A DNA stretch of 64,000 nucleotides from Bradyrhizobium sp. AZCC 1721 (lineage in GTDB: Bacteria > Pseudomonadota > Alphaproteobacteria > Rhizobiales > Xanthobacteraceae): contig NZ_JAZHSB010000001.1 in assembly GCF_036924715.1 (NCBI RefSeq), positions 4,951,001 to 5,015,000 of the forward strand. Direction: 5' to 3'. Numbering within the stretch: the first letter of the stretch is position 1; the number at the start of each line of letters is the position of its first letter. This document shows positions 24,349 to 34,338 of this stretch, one piece after another. The position numbers and the translations under genes are program-made. The notes beneath the pieces were generated by a model that did not search any database, was not told the origin of the DNA, and saw nothing but the letters and a program-made list of their open reading frames with translations.

Positions 24349-25585
24349 GCCACCTGAGTACCGCGCGATTCTGGTGACCCTTCCACCCGTGCAGGACCAG
24401 CGCGAGAAGGGACGTCAGCGCCAGCACGGTTCCAAGCCCGATGGCCGGGTCGCTGGAGAGGATCGCCGCGAGCGAGGCGCCACATGCCGCCCCAGCCATT
24501 TGGGAGAAGCCGAACAAGGCTGCCGCCAGGCCGGCCTTACTACCGAATGGCGACAGCGCGGCCGCACTCGACAGCGGGCTCGCGATCCCCACCCCGAACA
24601 GAAAGATGGAAGCGGCGACGAGAAACAGCAGCAGCGAGTTCCTCACGACCATAGCCGCGAGAAGCAGCGCGACACCTCCTATAACGACCGATACCAGGCC
24701 GACCAGCGTCGCATGATAGGAACCGAACCGTGCCGAAAGTCTCGGCGCCAGCATACCTGCTCCAAACACCAGGAAAACAACGGCTGCATACAGCAGACCC
24801 AGCATAACCGGGGACAAGCCGAAGCCTTCGAGAAATATGCGTGGCGCGCCTGAGACAACGGCGTACAGGCCGGCCATCAAGAGACCTGCAGTCCTGGCAG
24901 GCGCAACGAACCGGGCGTCTCGAAGCAGGCCGAGATAGGAACCGGCAATGTCGAGCGGATGCAGGGAACTGTCGGAGGCCATCTTGGTTTCGCCGACGAA
25001 TATCGTATACGCCGCCCCGGCGCAGATCGTGAAGATCGCGACAAAAGCAAACTCCGAGCGCCAGCCGAGAAGATGATCAAGCGCACTGCCCACGAGCGGT
25101 GAGAACCCCGGGGCAGCGGCCGTCGCGATCGTGATCGATGCCATCACCTTTGCCAGCGCCTGGCCATCAAACAGATCCCGGGCGATGGCGCGCGAGAGCA
25201 CGGCAGCCGTACATGCGCCGCAAGCTTGCAGCGATCGGCCAACCAGGAGGCCCAACAGATCGCCCGCAAACGCGCACCAGATCGTTCCGAGCACGAAAAT
25301 GCAGAGCCCGATCAGGATAGGCATTTGCCGTCCAAGTCGGTCCGACAACGGGCCCACAATCAACTGTCCGACGGCAAAAATCGCCAGAAAAACCGTAATG
25401 GTCGAAGTGACGGCCGCGCTGGAAACGCGCAGATCGGCCGCTATCACCGACAGCGAGGGCAGAAAGATATTCGTCGAAAGAATTCCCGTAGCTGCAAATG
25501 CACAAATCACTGCCCTGGACGCTATTGCTGGTCGCTGCCTGGGCGCGGTCGCAGGCAATTTGCTCAGAACGACTTCGATGCTCAT
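24227..25585 (-). CDS. Bcr/CflA-type MFS drug transporter
   Basis: About 452 residues from the ATG at 25585 (MSIEVVLSKLP). Twelve membrane helices with Bcr/CflA features: STNIFLPSLSVIAADL, GQLIVGPLSDRLGRQMPILIG (the MFS motif A), CGACTAAVLSRAIARDLF. The C-terminal 40 residues (after LHGWKGHQNR) are Pro/Ser/Arg-rich and arise from reading antisense into the usp gene, so that tail is atypical. It probably exports small hydrophobic compounds. Preceded on the same strand by a LuxR regulator that may control it. Confidence 0.85.
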   Translation of the reverse strand: MSIEVVLSKLPATAPRQRPAIASRAVICAFAATGILSTNIFLPSLSVIAADLRVSSAAVTSTITVFLAIFAVGQLIVGPLSDRLGRQMPILIGLCIFVLGTIWCAFAGDLLGLLVGRSLQACGACTAAVLSRAIARDLFDGQALAKVMASITIATAAAPGFSPLVGSALDHLLGWRSEFAFVAIFTICAGAAYTIFVGETKMASDSSLHPLDIAGSYLGLLRDARFVAPARTAGLLMAGLYAVVSGAPRIFLEGFGLSPVMLGLLYAAVVFLVFGAGMLAPRLSARFGSYHATLVGLVSVVIGGVALLLAAMVVRNSLLLFLVAASIFLFGVGIASPLSSAAALSPFGSKAGLAAALFGFSQMAGAACGASLAAILSSDPAIGLGTVLALTSLLALVLHGWKGHQNRAVLRWPNGGPPAPSTWHSAPHGRRWSRENRSASPAGARSSRSGRP

Positions 25586-25706
25586 GGCTTGCGTGCCTTC
25601 CGCCGATCGGGACGCTGGCCACCTTGAACAATTGATTGTTGGGTGTCGTCCTACGAATGCCGGAGAAACTCGCAAATCAACATCCGGGCCCGACCGAACG
25701 TCGCGC

Positions 25707-26939
25707 TCAGTCGGTCAGCGGCGTCGCATAGCCGGCGACGAGCTTGACGAGATCTGCCTGCCGCGCGGTGCCCGTCTTTTCGAACAGGCGGCTGACATGC
25801 GTCCTGATCGTCGTGTCGGCAACGCCAAATGCGATCGCGACTTCCGGGATACCGCCGACTTCGACGATCGCCAGCAACACGCGAAGTTCGGTCGGCGTCA
25901 GCTTGAACGCGCTGCCGATGGCTTGAGGCGCGGACGAGACCGCCAAGGCCGCCTTGCGAACGAACAAAGCCGCGGCAGCGGTATAGACAACACCGGCGCG
26001 GCGGCGTGCGCCCGAGGTCAGCGGCAGGGCATGGGCGACATAGCGCTCGCCATCGCTTCCGATCAGAGGAACGGCGATCCCCTTGTTGCCGAGCGCCGCA
26101 TCGCCCTGCCCTGCAGCCGCAAAGACGTCTCGCAAGGCGCGGTCGACCTGCGCATCATTGGCTGCCAGCCGCCCGCCCACCGAGCTCAGAATGTCGCTGG
26201 TGCCGAGAATGGCGTTGCCGGCGGCATTGGCGTGAATGAGGCGTCCTGCCGCATCGACGAGATACATGCCCGCACCAAGCCCGTCGAGCGCATCGACGAA
26301 TGTCGCCACCTCCGCCGCCTTGAACTCGAACAGCCGCCCGATCAACACGGCGCGCCTGATATGCGGGGCGATCAGCCTCATCTGTCGGCGCGCGTAGTCG
26401 TCGACCATGCCGTTTCGCTTGTGGCGGAACACTCCGAAGATGGCTGAGCTGATCACCGTCCTGTCGAGGACCGCGCTCAGGAAATCAACCAGGCCCTGAG
26501 GCTCGGCCCATTGTCGATAAAAGTCGGTCTGAGCATAGTCTGCGAAAGGCATCAGATCGGTGGTGGCAATCGGCACTTCGAGATCGCCGAGAAAGTGCCC
26601 CTCCGCAGCCGAATAGATCTGTCGAAAGAGGGCAACGGGCAACGGCCGCTCAAAGCCAACGCTGTGCGGTATCGCGGCGTGCGGCACTCCGACGTCCTTG
26701 CAGAAAAGTCCGGCGCCGGAGCCGCCGACAAAAAGGGCGACCCTTTCGAGGGTGCGCTGCCAAAGCGATGGATCAATGGCGGCATCATAAACGATGCCAA
26801 TCAGGTCACTGAGCTGTTGCTGATTATGGAAAGCGCCTTCGGAGACCGACCGCAGATGTGACACTGTGTTCATTCCGAAACGCTTCCCGGTGCAGGCGTC
26901 ATGATGCGCGCTTGCGTACTTGCGATGATCCGGGCTCAT
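25707..26939 (-). CDS. LuxR-type transcriptional regulator with PAS-like sensor part
   Basis: 410 residues. The C-terminus has the LuxR/FixJ helix-turn-helix: FKLTPTELRVLLAIVEVGGIPEVAIAFGVADTTIRTHVSRLFEKTG. The centre (VATFVDALDGLGAGMYLVDAAGRLIHANAAGNAIL) resembles a PAS fold. The first 200 residues (DLIGIVYDAAIDPSLWQRTLERVALFVGG) are typical of this LuxR subclass in rhizobia. Ligand unknown. It lies 121 bases upstream of the Bcr/CflA transporter gene on the same strand, the most likely target. The ATG at 26939 is used; an ATG at codon 23 is an alternative. Confidence 0.75.
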   Translation of the reverse strand: MSPDHRKYASAHHDACTGKRFGMNTVSHLRSVSEGAFHNQQQLSDLIGIVYDAAIDPSLWQRTLERVALFVGGSGAGLFCKDVGVPHAAIPHSVGFERPLPVALFRQIYSAAEGHFLGDLEVPIATTDLMPFADYAQTDFYRQWAEPQGLVDFLSAVLDRTVISSAIFGVFRHKRNGMVDDYARRQMRLIAPHIRRAVLIGRLFEFKAAEVATFVDALDGLGAGMYLVDAAGRLIHANAAGNAILGTSDILSSVGGRLAANDAQVDRALRDVFAAAGQGDAALGNKGIAVPLIGSDGERYVAHALPLTSGARRRAGVVYTAAAALFVRKAALAVSSAPQAIGSAFKLTPTELRVLLAIVEVGGIPEVAIAFGVADTTIRTHVSRLFEKTGTARQADLVKLVAGYATPLTD

Positions 26940-26976
26940 CGTCGCCTCAAATTATATTGATCCGGTCGCCGGGAAT

Positions 26977-27008
26977 AACAGCCATCCTCCGAATGGAGGA
27001 TGGCTGTT
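26977..27008 (-). terminator. terminator after autotransporter B
   Basis: Perfect 14-bp stem AACAGCCATCCTCC / GGAGGATGGCTGTT with a 4-base loop, between the end of autotransporter B and the LuxR gene. It is the strongest hairpin in the window. Confidence 0.75.
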
Positions 27009-27083
27009 GGGGCTCAGGCCAATCGCGGTGCCGCGGCGCATCATTACGATCGCGCCTTACCGGCGCGGGATGGCCTGCCCCCG

Positions 27084-30000
27084 TCAGAAGGCGACGCGTA
27101 TGCCACCCCTGGCAGTCCCGATGCGGCTCTGGTCGGACATCGCAACGCCTTCCACGGCGCCGAACAGAGCGACGTTCTTGGCGGTGTGGTAGTCGAAGCC
27201 GGCGCCGAACACCGCGCCCATCGTACTGCCCTTGCCCGGTGTCGCGAACGAAAGGTTTTGGCCGATCAGCACCGTGTTGACGGTAGTGTCGCCGACGCGT
27301 TGCTGCGCGATCACGCCGCCATGGACACTGGTCTTCAGGCTGTGATCGCCGCCGAAGAAGCTCGTCGTCTTCGACACTTCGAGTTGGCCGCGCTCCTCGA
27401 AATTCTGCAGGGTGCGGCTGCCCACCGTCAGCCCCTGCGCCGAACCCGTCTCGGAGTAGCCATCGAAGAAGCCGGCGACGTAGCGCACGCGCGCCGTCGG
27501 CGTCAGCACATAGCCGTTGCCGATCTGGTAGCGCATGCCATAGGCCAGTTCCGGACTGATGAACCAGCCGTCGTATCGCGCCTTCGCCGTCTCCGCAGCA
27601 CCGTTGTTCAACACCAGCCGGTCCGACTTGTTGGAGGAGCTGCCGCCCTGCACCGTGAAATCGAAGAACTGAGCGGCCCATTCGAAGCGGCTGTAGGCGC
27701 CGGCGAACAAATAATCGGTATCGACATGCTGCGAGCCGAGATCGACCGACAGCCGTCCCGAGCCGCCGCCGATGAAGGCGCCGACCAGCCAATCCGGCCG
27801 CACCCTGCGGTCGATGCCGATCGCGCTGCTCCAGGCGGTGTTGGTGGCGCGCAAGGTGGCGGCCGTCTCGTCCTGGGTGCGCTGACCGCCGAAACTATTG
27901 GCCCATACCGTGATCGGCGCAGCGTTGCTCCAGCCGGCAGCGCTGGGAGCCTTGACGAAGCGCCCGGCATCGGTGCTCTCCGGCGCGTATGCCATCGCCA
28001 TCATCGATCCGTTCGCCGACGGCGGCGCACCGTTCAGCCGGCCCTGCACCAGCGACGACACGCCGCCGGTGAAATCCATCAGCGCGCGATCGGCCAGCGC
28101 CAGCGCGGTCGGATCGAGGGTTGCGAGCGTCGTCCCGGCCGAGACCGCCGGATTGTTGTTGCCGGTGGAGAAGCTGGTGTTGAGGACACCGGTGAAATTT
28201 ATGAAAGTTGGAAGCGCCACTGACGTCAGTGACGACACCCGGGTTTTGGGCGCGCTGATCGCAACGTTAACGATGTCGTCGCCAAAACCCATGTCGACCA
28301 CGCCGACGATGCGCGAACCGGTCCGCAATGTCAGCGTGTCGGCGGCGGAGGTCAGCTTGATTGCGGTACCGCCAGTGCCGACGATGCTACCGGAATTGTC
28401 GATGGTGCTGCCGTTACCAAAGGAAAGGATGCCAACGTCGCCCGACACCGTGCCGGAATTGGCTATCGTGCCCCGGTCAACAAGGATGCCGCTAAGCGCT
28501 CCCGAAATGCTGCCGGAATTGGTGATGGTCGCAGCGTGTGCCGCCACACCGAACCTGCCTCCCGCAATCGAGCCGGAATTGATGCCCTTGACGTTGTCAC
28601 CGAAAACAGCCGATTCGCCGCCAGACATGGCGCCCGAGTTGACGAGATCGATATTGTTCGCGCTGATCGCTCTATTGCTGCCGGAGATATTGCCGGAATT
28701 AGTGAGGTTGACGACGCCGGCCGAGAGCGCGATGTCGCGCGAGATGATGCTACCGGAATTGGTGACGTCGATCCTGCCATTACCGCCGTTTCCGGCGGCG
28801 ATGCCGAATACGCCACCGGAGATGATGCCGCCGTTGTTCACGGTCGTGCGCGTGAAGGCAGTGATGCCGCTGTTCCCGCCCGAGATGGTGCCGGAATTCA
28901 CCACGTTGGCGACGTCGCCTCCCCGAATGCCGGTGCCGTCTACAGCCGTGGCCTCGATGGTGCCCGCGTTCTCTACACTGGCGACACGGGCGGAAATGCC
29001 GAACTGCCCACCCGAGATGGTGCCGCGGCCGGCATTGTTCACGCTAGCGGTATCACCCTCGATGGCGGCGCTGCTTGCTCCCGCGATCGTGCCGGAGTTG
29101 TTCACGTTCAGGGAACCGAGGGAGACAACGCCTCCACGAGCACCCGCAATGATGCCGGTGTTGCGCGTCACGTTGATGTTGCCGCCATCGCGACTGACAC
29201 TGACAATGCCAAAATTGTTGCCTGAGATGGTGCCGGCATTCGCTACGTTCGCGAGCGTCGTGACGTCGATGCCAGCGAATCCGCCCGAAATGGTGCCGGC
29301 GTTAGCCACATCCGCGAAGGTGAAAGTTCTGATGCCCGCCAGCCCACCCGAAATGGCGCCCGAGTTGTTCACAACGGCGGTGGCAGCCGCGATACCGTCC
29401 GCGTTGGCCGAGATTGTGCCCGTATTGACTACCTCGGCATTGGCAGCACCGATCCCGATGCCGACACCGTTTGTGCCCGGCGCCAAGATACTGCCGGCAT
29501 TGTTCACCCGGGCGGTTTCGGCATTGATCCCAATCGCCCCACCCGAAATCGTGCCGGTAACCCTATTAATGGTATCGGCGAAGGTGGCGCTAATGCCGAT
29601 ACCGCTGACGCCGGTCGCCGTTATCGCGCCAGCATTGTCCACCTTGGCGGTGACAGCGCGGATGCCCTGCACCTCACCCGAGATGGTGCCGGTCGACCTG
29701 TTGATCACGTCGCCGAAGGTATTCGCAAGGATGCCGGCGCCGTCTGTGCGCGTCGCCAATATCGAGCCGGCATTATCTACTTTGGCAGTACCGGCGGCGA
29801 TGCCCGCTTCCTCGGCCAATATGGTACCGGAGTTCGTCACGGTGGCGGGGCCCACGGCAATGATACCGGCTGTAGCGGCAATAGTGCCGAAATTATTAAC
29901 CGTGCCGTCGTTAAATACCAAGCCAATGTCGGTTCCGGCCACCAGGCCACCAGACAGGACGTTGATGGTGTTGCCGCTATCGGTAAAGCTGCCGTAACCG

Positions 30001-30173
30001 TCAAAGCCATTTGCATTGGTCGTCGTCCCGGTACAGGTGACGGTGACATTGCTGGCCGGCGATGCCGGATCGCACGCGGCCTCGGCGCGGTCCACCGGTG
30101 CGGCCAGGGCAATCAACGGCGCCAGCCCGATTGCGTGTCGCAGCATAGAATGGGGTTGAGCCAACAATTTCAT
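27084..30173 (-). CDS. autotransporter B (type V secretion, beta-barrel)
   Basis: About 1030 residues; the ATG at 30173 (codon 3 of a longer frame) has GGAG 6 bases upstream. Signal peptide to about AEA-ACDP. The passenger is a run of about 20-residue NSGTISGG-type repeats that should fold as a beta-helix. Residues from about 740 form the outer-membrane autotransporter barrel, ending [11 protein letters not shown] with the C-terminal aromatic residue needed for BAM insertion. The barrel and 100 residues before it are nearly identical to autotransporter A (30588-33665); the passengers differ. The passenger's activity is unknown. It may mediate adhesion. Confidence 0.9.
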   Translation of the reverse strand: MKLLAQPHSMLRHAIGLAPLIALAAPVDRAEAACDPASPASNVTVTCTGTTTNANGFDGYGSFTDSGNTINVLSGGLVAGTDIGLVFNDGTVNNFGTIAATAGIIAVGPATVTNSGTILAEEAGIAAGTAKVDNAGSILATRTDGAGILANTFGDVINRSTGTISGEVQGIRAVTAKVDNAGAITATGVSGIGISATFADTINRVTGTISGGAIGINAETARVNNAGSILAPGTNGVGIGIGAANAEVVNTGTISANADGIAAATAVVNNSGAISGGLAGIRTFTFADVANAGTISGGFAGIDVTTLANVANAGTISGNNFGIVSVSRDGGNINVTRNTGIIAGARGGVVSLGSLNVNNSGTIAGASSAAIEGDTASVNNAGRGTISGGQFGISARVASVENAGTIEATAVDGTGIRGGDVANVVNSGTISGGNSGITAFTRTTVNNGGIISGGVFGIAAGNGGNGRIDVTNSGSIISRDIALSAGVVNLTNSGNISGSNRAISANNIDLVNSGAMSGGESAVFGDNVKGINSGSIAGGRFGVAAHAATITNSGSISGALSGILVDRGTIANSGTVSGDVGILSFGNGSTIDNSGSIVGTGGTAIKLTSAADTLTLRTGSRIVGVVDMGFGDDIVNVAISAPKTRVSSLTSVALPTFINFTGVLNTSFSTGNNNPAVSAGTTLATLDPTALALADRALMDFTGGVSSLVQGRLNGAPPSANGSMMAMAYAPESTDAGRFVKAPSAAGWSNAAPITVWANSFGGQRTQDETAATLRATNTAWSSAIGIDRRVRPDWLVGAFIGGGSGRLSVDLGSQHVDTDYLFAGAYSRFEWAAQFFDFTVQGGSSSNKSDRLVLNNGAAETAKARYDGWFISPELAYGMRYQIGNGYVLTPTARVRYVAGFFDGYSETGSAQGLTVGSRTLQNFEERGQLEVSKTTSFFGGDHSLKTSVHGGVIAQQRVGDTTVNTVLIGQNLSFATPGKGSTMGAVFGAGFDYHTAKNVALFGAVEGVAMSDQSRIGTARGGIRVAF

Positions 30174-30351
30174 TTCCATCTCCAGATTCGTTCGATTTCG
30201 CGCTGATCGTTGGGGTACCGATCGCGCACGAAGTCCGCGTCCTACGAACCTGGGAGATGACGACCCGCTTCCTTTCTATTCGGGGTAATGAGCTATTTTA
30301 GCCACGCTGCGTGATCGCGCGTTGCGCGGTACGCGATCCGACAAACAATTT

Positions 30352-30375
30352 CGGCCCGGTCGATCGACCGGGCCG
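30352..30375. terminator. palindromic terminator after the truncated DUF1127 gene
   Basis: A fully palindromic 24-mer (CGGCCCGGTCGA / TCGACCGGGCCG) downstream of the minus-strand DUF1127 copy and upstream of autotransporter B. The equivalent element at 33866-33889 has one mismatch. Confidence 0.65.
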
Positions 30376-30406
30376 TTTGATGTGTAGAGCGATTAATCCG
30401 GGCACT

Positions 30407-30556
30407 TCACGTGATGCGCCCGAAATCCGGATCGACGCTGCCGCGCACGGCCGATTCAATCCGGCTGTGTTCGATCCCGATGTCGCGGAGCGCACGGTCG
30501 TCCAGTTCGCTCAGGGTTTGGATGGCGTAGCGGCGCGGGAAATTAATAATGATCAC
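30407..30556 (-). pseudogene. DUF1127 protein, N-terminally truncated copy
   Basis: The frame encodes INFPRRYAIQTLSELDDRALRDIGIEHSR, the conserved DUF1127 core, and ends VDPDFGRIT. The complete sister copy at 33923-34159 has about 30 more N-terminal residues. The first usable start here is a GTG at 30556 without a ribosome-binding site, immediately beside the tail of autotransporter A. The 5' part was evidently lost at the duplication junction. The core could still be made from the GTG, so it may be functional. Confidence 0.6.
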
Positions 30557-30587
30557 ACATGGCCGGCGCGGGATGGCCTGCCCCCCG

Positions 30588-33500
30588 TCAGAAGGCCACA
30601 CGAATTCCTCCCCTGGCAGTCCCGATGCGGCTCTGGTCGGACATCGCAACGCCTTCCACGGCGCCGAACAGAGCGACGTTCTTGGCGGTGTGGTAGTCGA
30701 AGCCGGCGCCGAACACCGCGCCCATCGTACTGCCCTTGCCCGGTGTCGCGAACGAAAGCCCCTGCCCGATCAGCACCGTGTTGACGGTGGTGTCGCCGAC
30801 GCGTTGCTGCGCAATCACGCCGCCATGGACGCTGGTTTTCAGCATGTGATCGCCGCCGAAGAAGCTCGTCGTCTTCGACACTTCGAGCTGGCCGCGCTCC
30901 TCGAAATTCTGCAGGGTGCGGCTGCCCACCGTCAGCCCCTGGGCCGAACCCGTCTCGGAGTAGCCATCGAAGAAGCCGGCGACGTAGCGCACGCGCGCCG
31001 TCGGCGTCAGCACATAGCCGTTGCCGATCTGGTAGCGCATGCCGTAGGCCAGTTCCGGACTGATGAACCAGCCGTCGTATCGCGCCTTCGCCGTCTCCGC
31101 AGCACCGTTGTTCAACACCAGCCGATCCGACTTGTTGGTCGAGCTGCCGCCCTGCACGGTGAAATCGAAGAACTGCGACGCCCATTCGAAGCGGCTGTAG
31201 GCGCCGCCGAACAGGTAGTCGGTGTCGACACGCTGCGAGCCGAGATCGACTGCGAGCCGTCCCGAGCCGCCGCCGATGAAGGCGCCGACCAGCCAGTCCG
31301 GCCGCACCCTGCGGTCGATGCCCAAGGCGCTGCTCCAGGCGGTGTTGGTGGCGCGCAAGGTGGCGCTGGTCTCGTCCTGGGTGCGCTGACCGCCGAAACT
31401 ATTGGCCCATACCGTGATCGGCGCAGCGTTGCTCCAGCCGGCAGCGCTGGGAGCCTTGACGAAGCGCCCGGCATCGGTGCTCTCCGGCGCGTATGCCATC
31501 GCCATCATCGATCCGTTCGCCGACGGCGGCGCACCGTTCAGCCGGCCCTGCACCAGCGACGACACGCCGCCGGTGAAATCCATCACCGCGCGATCGGCCA
31601 GCGCCAGCGCGGTCGGATCGAGGGTTGCGAGCGTCGTCCCGGCCGAGACCGCCGGATTGTTGTTGCCGGTGGAGAAGCTGGTGTTGAGGACACCGGTGAA
31701 ATTTATGAAAGTTGGAAGCGCCACTGACGTCAGTGACGACACCCGGGTTTTGGGCGCGCTGATCGCAACGTTAACGATGTCGTCGCCAAAACCCATGTCG
31801 ACCACGCCGACGATGCGCGAACCGGTCCGCAATGTCAGCGTGTCGGCGGCGGAGGTCAGCTTGATTGCGGTACCGCCAGTGCCGACGATGCTACCGGAAT
31901 TGTCGATGGTGCTTCCTTTGGTGAAGGTTGTCCGGACGCCGATATCGCCCGAGATGGTACCGGAATTGGTAATGGCAGCACTAGCCGCAAAGATGCCGGT
32001 CTCCGCTCCCGATATGCTGCCGGAGTTGGCGACAATCGAATCTCCCGCGTCCATCCCGAATCTACCTCCGGCGATCCTACCCAAATTCACGACGTTGACG
32101 TTACCACCCAGAATGGCGGATTCGCCGCCCGACATGACACCCGAATTGACGAGATCGATATTGTTCGCGCTGATCGCTCTGTTGCTGCCGGAGATATTGC
32201 CGGAATTGTTGACGTTGATGGTGCCGGACGCGAGAGCGATGTCGCGCGAGGTGACGCTGCCGGAATTGGTGAGGTCGATCGTGCCATTACCGCCGTTTCC
32301 GGCCGCGATGCCGAACACACCGCCGGAGATCATACCGCCGTTTCGCACAGTCGCGCGCGTGAAGGCGGTGATGCCGGCGTTCCCTCCCGAGATGGAGCCG
32401 GAATTGATGACATCCGCGGTGGCTTGAGCGCGGATACCTTTGCCGCTCACATTCTCGCCCGATATGTTGCCTGCATTATTTACCCTAGTGGCGCCGGCGC
32501 TGACGCCGGCGTCATTTCCTAAAATGATGCCAGAATTGTTCACCGTGGCATCTGCGGCGCTAATCGCGATTCCGCCCGCAATCGTCGCGCGGATCAGGCC
32601 GGTGCTTGAATTGGTTACATCGACCGCGCTCCCGCTGCTGATCGCTTGTGTGATACCGAAGAGGTTGCCCGAATTAATCACCTTGTCCGGGCTACCGCCG
32701 ATGGCCTCCACGCCCGTAATCGTGCCTGTGTTGTTGATGGCACCACCGGAAAATCGCACGGTCTGGCCAAACGATGAGATCAGGCCGTCGTTATTGATAG
32801 TGCCGTCGACAACAGCAATCGCAGATGTTCCTCCGAATATCCTGCCTGTCGCGAAGTTGTTGATAGTAGCACTAGTGATGGCATTGATGCCGATACCGGC
32901 CGCATCGGTCGCTGCAATGCGGCCCGCATTGTCGATCCTGACGGTGGCGGCTTCGATGCCAGCGTGAAAACCAGAGATGTTGCCGCTAACCCCGTTGGCC
33001 ACATTGACCTCGGCATCAGACCGAATGCCAAACGCTGCAAGCCCAACAATGTCGCCTGTATTGGCAACGTTAAGAGATTTGAGGCTTGATATACCGTCGA
33101 TATCGCCCCTGATGGTGCCGGTGTTGGAGATTTCGCCGATTCCGCCGTCCCTAAGAAAACTGACACCGGCACCTCCGCCCGAGATAGTGCCCGCATTAGA
33201 CACCTTGGCTTGATCGACAATCAGAACACCATCACTACCGGTGATGGTGCCGCTTTGCGCGTTCGTCACCTCGCCGCTTTGCAGTTCAACGCCGACTCGC
33301 AGTCCGGAGATAATCCCAGAGTTGTTTACAGCCCCTAACAATGCCCAAAAAATTCCGCTGGAGCCTCCCGCAATGGATCCGGAATTGTTGACGGTTCCGC
33401 GGCTAAACGTCAGGCCATGGCGCGTTCCTGTCACCGAGGCGCCGGAAGCGACGTTGATGGTGTTGCCGGTATCGGTATCCGTGCCATAACCGTCGGTACC

Positions 33501-33665
33501 GTTGGCGTTAGTCGTGGTACCCGCGCAGGTGATGGTGGAATTGTTGACCGGCGACGTCGGATCACATGCCGCCTGAGCGCGATCGAACGCCGCGATTGGC
33601 GCGACCAGCGGCGCCAGCGCGATGGCGTGCCGCAACATAAGGTGGCTTGCGCGTAACAAGGTCAT
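30588..33665 (-). CDS. autotransporter A (type V secretion, beta-barrel)
   Basis: About 1025 residues; the ATG at 33665 has GGAG 6 bases upstream. Signal peptide ending near AQA-ACDP, then a passenger made of Asn/Ser/Gly-rich repeats ([15 protein letters not shown] variants), then the barrel ending GIRVAF. The C-terminal half differs from autotransporter B at only about a dozen residues, and its DNA is almost unchanged, whereas the repeat part is strongly divergent. It is preceded by a complete DUF1127 gene and terminator, the same order as the second module. Its role in host or surface attachment is inference. Confidence 0.9.
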   Translation of the reverse strand: MTLLRASHLMLRHAIALAPLVAPIAAFDRAQAACDPTSPVNNSTITCAGTTTNANGTDGYGTDTDTGNTINVASGASVTGTRHGLTFSRGTVNNSGSIAGGSSGIFWALLGAVNNSGIISGLRVGVELQSGEVTNAQSGTITGSDGVLIVDQAKVSNAGTISGGGAGVSFLRDGGIGEISNTGTIRGDIDGISSLKSLNVANTGDIVGLAAFGIRSDAEVNVANGVSGNISGFHAGIEAATVRIDNAGRIAATDAAGIGINAITSATINNFATGRIFGGTSAIAVVDGTINNDGLISSFGQTVRFSGGAINNTGTITGVEAIGGSPDKVINSGNLFGITQAISSGSAVDVTNSSTGLIRATIAGGIAISAADATVNNSGIILGNDAGVSAGATRVNNAGNISGENVSGKGIRAQATADVINSGSISGGNAGITAFTRATVRNGGMISGGVFGIAAGNGGNGTIDLTNSGSVTSRDIALASGTINVNNSGNISGSNRAISANNIDLVNSGVMSGGESAILGGNVNVVNLGRIAGGRFGMDAGDSIVANSGSISGAETGIFAASAAITNSGTISGDIGVRTTFTKGSTIDNSGSIVGTGGTAIKLTSAADTLTLRTGSRIVGVVDMGFGDDIVNVAISAPKTRVSSLTSVALPTFINFTGVLNTSFSTGNNNPAVSAGTTLATLDPTALALADRAVMDFTGGVSSLVQGRLNGAPPSANGSMMAMAYAPESTDAGRFVKAPSAAGWSNAAPITVWANSFGGQRTQDETSATLRATNTAWSSALGIDRRVRPDWLVGAFIGGGSGRLAVDLGSQRVDTDYLFGGAYSRFEWASQFFDFTVQGGSSTNKSDRLVLNNGAAETAKARYDGWFISPELAYGMRYQIGNGYVLTPTARVRYVAGFFDGYSETGSAQGLTVGSRTLQNFEERGQLEVSKTTSFFGGDHMLKTSVHGGVIAQQRVGDTTVNTVLIGQGLSFATPGKGSTMGAVFGAGFDYHTAKNVALFGAVEGVAMSDQSRIGTARGGIRVAF

Positions 33666-33865
33666 TTCCATCTCCAGATTCGCTCGGTTCCGTTGCGTTG
33701 ATCGTTCACGTACCGATCGCGCACGAAGTCGGCGTCCTACGAACCTAGGAGACGGCCACGGGTCTTCATTCTATTCTGGGTAGTGGGATATTTTAGCCAC
33801 GCATGCGCCATTGAACGCCGCCCGGGAGGCTCGCTCGGTTCAACGGAGCGGCGCACGACGCAAGT

Positions 33866-33889
33866 CGGCCCGATCGATTGACCGGGCCG
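33866..33889. terminator. hairpin terminator after DUF1127 gene
   Basis: CGGCCCGATCGA / TTGACCGGGCCG stem with one mismatch, downstream of the DUF1127 gene on the minus strand. The counterpart is the perfect palindrome at 30352-30375. Confidence 0.6.
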
Positions 33890-33922
33890 TTGGCATTGCA
33901 GATCGATGAAGCCGAACGCGTC

Positions 33923-34159
33923 TCACATCATTCGCCCGTACATCGGATCGATGACGCCGCGCACGGCCGATTCGATTTGGCTGCGCTCGACACCGATGTC
34001 GCGAAGCGCGCGATCGTCCAGCTCACTCAACGTTTTGATGGCCTCGCGGTGCGCAAAATGAGTAACGATGCCGTTCACCCAGCGTCCGAGCAGGCCGAAA
34101 AATCCGACCGGGCCCTTCCGGGAAGCAGGCTGACCCGCCGTCTGGGATATCGTCGTCAT
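33923..34159 (-). CDS. DUF1127 domain protein
   Basis: 78 residues with GPVGFFGLLGRWVNGIVTHFA then the DUF1127 core REAIKTLSELDDRALRDIGVERSQIESAVRG. Small DUF1127 proteins are basic, often nutrient-regulated, and some bind RNA. AAGGAG lies 8 bases before the ATG. It heads the autotransporter A module. Divergent from the MocR-type regulator. Confidence 0.8.
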   Translation of the reverse strand: MTTISQTAGQPASRKGPVGFFGLLGRWVNGIVTHFAHREAIKTLSELDDRALRDIGVERSQIESAVRGVIDPMYGRMM

Positions 34160-34254
34160 CGTTCTTCTCCTTGCTTGCGAACGGCAAAGCGCTGCCGCCG
34201 GCGCAAACGCCGTCTAAGCGCCTGCACCTATTGAGTTCTGATTGCTTGCACCCC

Positions 34255-34337
34255 TCTCAGTGCAATCATGGGCTTGATGGGTCCAAAATGATCCGATACA
34301 TTTCTCGGTGCAAGGAAAACATTGCTCTCGGTGCAAT
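34255..34337 (+). promoter_or_regulatory. three direct repeats upstream of the MocR-type regulator
   Basis: TCTC(A/G)GTGCAA occurs at 34255-34265, 34303-34313 and 34326-34336, the last ending just before the start codon. Start-to-start distances are 48 and 23 bases. MocR/GntR regulators commonly bind paired direct repeats, so autoregulation is likely. Confidence 0.6.
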
Positions 34338-34338
34338 A

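Noticed and set aside
27898-29997. Long 699-codon open frame antisense to autotransporter B
   Set aside because: A mirror of the repetitive passenger frame; composition follows the opposite strand and no start signals are present.
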